Source: Bimastos eiseni (Eukaryota > Annelida > Clitellata > Crassiclitellata > Lumbricidae). Taken from it: a stretch of DNA of 64,000 nt. The position numbers and the translations under genes are program-made. The notes beneath the pieces are model-generated. The model was not told where the DNA came from. It did no database searches and was given only the letters and a program-made list of their open reading frames with translations. The DNA is taken from assembly GCA_959347315.1 (NCBI GenBank), contig OY365810.1, forward strand, positions 1,540,334 through 1,604,333, in the 5' to 3' direction. This document shows, one piece after another, positions 62,521 through 64,000 of this stretch; positions within the stretch are counted from its first letter, which is position 1; the number at the start of each line of letters is the position of its first letter.

Positions 62521-62874
62521 CCTTGTCACCTTAGTCCAATGTTGGAATGTGGTGCGCCATGTTTCATTGAACCGTGTTCTCTGTTCGTCAACTACTTATT
62601 GAGCGTATAATCTAAAATTAATACTAAGCAAATGTAGGTCTATGTCTTCTTTTCGGCATTCCGATGTCATGTATTGTGTTGGTCTCCTGTCTCACTGAGC
62701 ATCCTTTATATAATCACCGCTTCGGTTTGTCAGTGCCTTCTTGGTTCTGCCTCTGCATGCATGCGTTATATTTGCCCCCTGTCCTTGTACAGTAGGCCGT
62801 CGGGTCCGCATAATATACTCCCTAGAGCCTTCTCAGTTATTGGGAAAAAGAGCTCTAAGGGTGAGTGGTATCGA

Positions 62875-64000
62875 ACATGGCTTCGAAGAAAGCTTCCTCC
62901 ATATTTTTTAACACTTTCCATGAAAGCCAGAAATTAGTTGAAATTGGACAACCAGTAATGTCATAGATGTTAAATTTGATTTGCTATCGTTTTTCAGATT
63001 CTTCATAATGACTGTGGCCAAGAAGTTTGCAAAAATTTCTAGCACAGGAGCATCTGATAATTTCGACTCAGAGGGGATGCTGTATTTGCATGAGAAAAAC
63101 ATTGTTCATAGAGACTTGAAATCTTCAAATAGTGAGTGAATTCATCGAAATCTTCTCAACTTCATCAACTGCGTTTTGTATTATTAATGTATATGCATTA
63201 TGCAACGATTTTGGACATCATAATTATTGTGTCACGTGTTCTAAATAAGACTCAAACAATGATAAATGGCATTGATGTGTTCATCAAGTAGCGCTTTAAA
63301 AAATTGAATCGTTGATTTGTTGGCATTGAACATCTCTAATCTATGAAAATAGTGCAGCCTAGTTAGAACCTGGCGACGTTTAATTCGTTAACTTTCTGCA
63401 ACTACTACAAACGTTTTTGGCCTAGAAACAAAATCATATCGATCATTAGACATCTACTGTTATTTTATTGTGTGTAGTTTTGCTGATGGATCCTTTCGAT
63501 GCTAGTAACCCTTACACGATGGTGACTCTGAAGATTGCAGACTTCGATGAAGTCAAAGAACTAGACCATACGACTACTATGTCATTTGTAGGAACATGTG
63601 CTTACATGGCATCTGAGGTCTTACAAAAACATAGGTTTTCCAAAGCCAGTGACATATGGAGGTGAGTCTATCCTATTGCAGTGCATTCAGATCAAATTCG
63701 TCAGATGAAAACCTCTTTCAAACTTTACGAAATCTAGTTTTTACCAGAAGTCACACAATCTTGCGACTAAGACTTGAGACTACCATAAAAACTGTTTGTG
63801 GTTTGAAATAGACAATAATCTTTTCTTTGATGGCGTCGCAACAAGGATCGTCATGAATAATAAGTATTGTGCTACGCCATGGTATACATGTAATATTTAT
63901 GCAACATTCCATAATTTTATCATACAAATTCGCTACATCATTTGTTTTAACAAGACTTTACGGTGTGATCTTCGTTATTGTGTCGTTCAAGTATTGATAG
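62875..64000 (+). pseudogene. Kinase copy 4, N-lobe deleted, runs off the window
   Basis: Sequence equivalent to 15720-17540. Exon 1 (ATG 63008) starts MTVAKKFAKISSTGAS but then jumps from NFDS directly to EGMLYLHEKNIVHRDLKSSN: about 360 bp are missing, in frame, removing the glycine loop, the K56-equivalent lysine and the hinge. Exon 2 (63482-63661) is open with DFD but has MASEVL in place of MAPEVL. The intron after it is shortened by about 320 bp. The window ends just before exon 3. As built it cannot be a normal kinase; it may be a pseudogene or a kinase-dead product. Confidence 0.8.

Larger units (their letters stand above)
59672..62844. repeat. Segmental duplication, copy 2
   Basis: Collinear with 6296-9797. 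It lacks the ~650 bp at 7085-7735 and has an inserted LINE piece at 62319-62520. A block around 61466-61560 (GAGTTAGGCCTATGTCGATG) is repeated at 61676-61760, so an extra ~210 bp local duplication is present. At its right end it joins directly to sequence equivalent to 15720, i.e. the ~5.9 kb between 9.8 and 15.7 kb is absent. Confidence 0.85.

Noticed and set aside
1..64000. tRNA, rRNA or riboswitch genes
   Set aside because: I saw no cloverleaf box A/B arrangement or rRNA motif; a covariance-model scan would be needed to exclude small RNAs.

Overview
The window is nuclear DNA from a metazoan, most likely a marine invertebrate; I cannot place the phylum. The evidence is intron-containing genes with GT-AG junctions, CR1-like LINE fragments, several hAT-type transposons with 8-bp target-site duplications (TSDs), many microsatellites, a recurrent palindrome TAGGCCTA, and a complete Maverick/Polinton (an endogenous adintovirus-like element).

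Host layout. The locus looks like a tandemly duplicated cluster of one unusual gene: a TKL/MLK-like kinase (DFD instead of DFG) whose exons are followed, in the same orientation, by an NHL-type beta-propeller exon. Splice phases agree exactly, so I read them as one kinase-propeller fusion gene: exons 15862-16345, 16692-16875, 17563-17711, 18221-18289 and 36387-37246, 1746 nt or 582 codons including the stop. Degraded relatives lie at 1510-1726 (propeller end), 41066-41243 (exon 2), 54877-55018, 56306-56374 and 59098-59290 (exons 3, 4 and 5), and 63008-64000 (exons 1-2, N-lobe deleted in frame). A 3.2-3.5 kb segment at 6296-9797 is repeated at 59672-62844, directly upstream of the last kinase copy.

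The Polinton, 18301-35220 (16,920 bp), sits inside the last intron of the intact kinase-propeller gene, 11 bp past the splice donor. It has 230-bp terminal inverted repeats (AG...CT ends) and an ACACC/TACACC target duplication. Plus-strand genes at the left are an unknown protein, a small secreted protein, an adenain-like protease and a fibre with a C1q-like head. A minus-strand morphogenesis block (28555 to 22045) encodes the packaging ATPase, minor capsid protein, several virion-associated proteins and the major capsid protein. A phospholipase A2 and a DDE integrase are on the plus strand at 28576-30131. A long minus-strand replication gene (34661 to 30001) carries SAP-like, Pro-rich, OTU-like, PolB, SF1 helicase and HNH regions, and a Cys-rich protein lies next to the right repeat. 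The capsid genes are mostly open; the replication gene has several frameshifts and stops, so this copy is probably not autonomous.

Other mobile DNA. A 1.3-kb deletion-derived mini-Polinton (10802-12116, 6-bp TSD, 90-bp TIRs) keeps only the 5' part of a different PolB gene and is nested in a MITE that is itself nested in a hAT element (10004-12610). A 3.0-kb hAT-like element (47403-50392) carries a broken transposase of a family I cannot name. Non-autonomous hAT-type elements lie at 14585-15040, 42103-42568 (with an empty paralogous site near 5770), 51170-51486 and probably 45541-45847 and 57093-57481. LINE 3' ends occur at seven places. I saw no tRNA, rRNA or CRISPR array.
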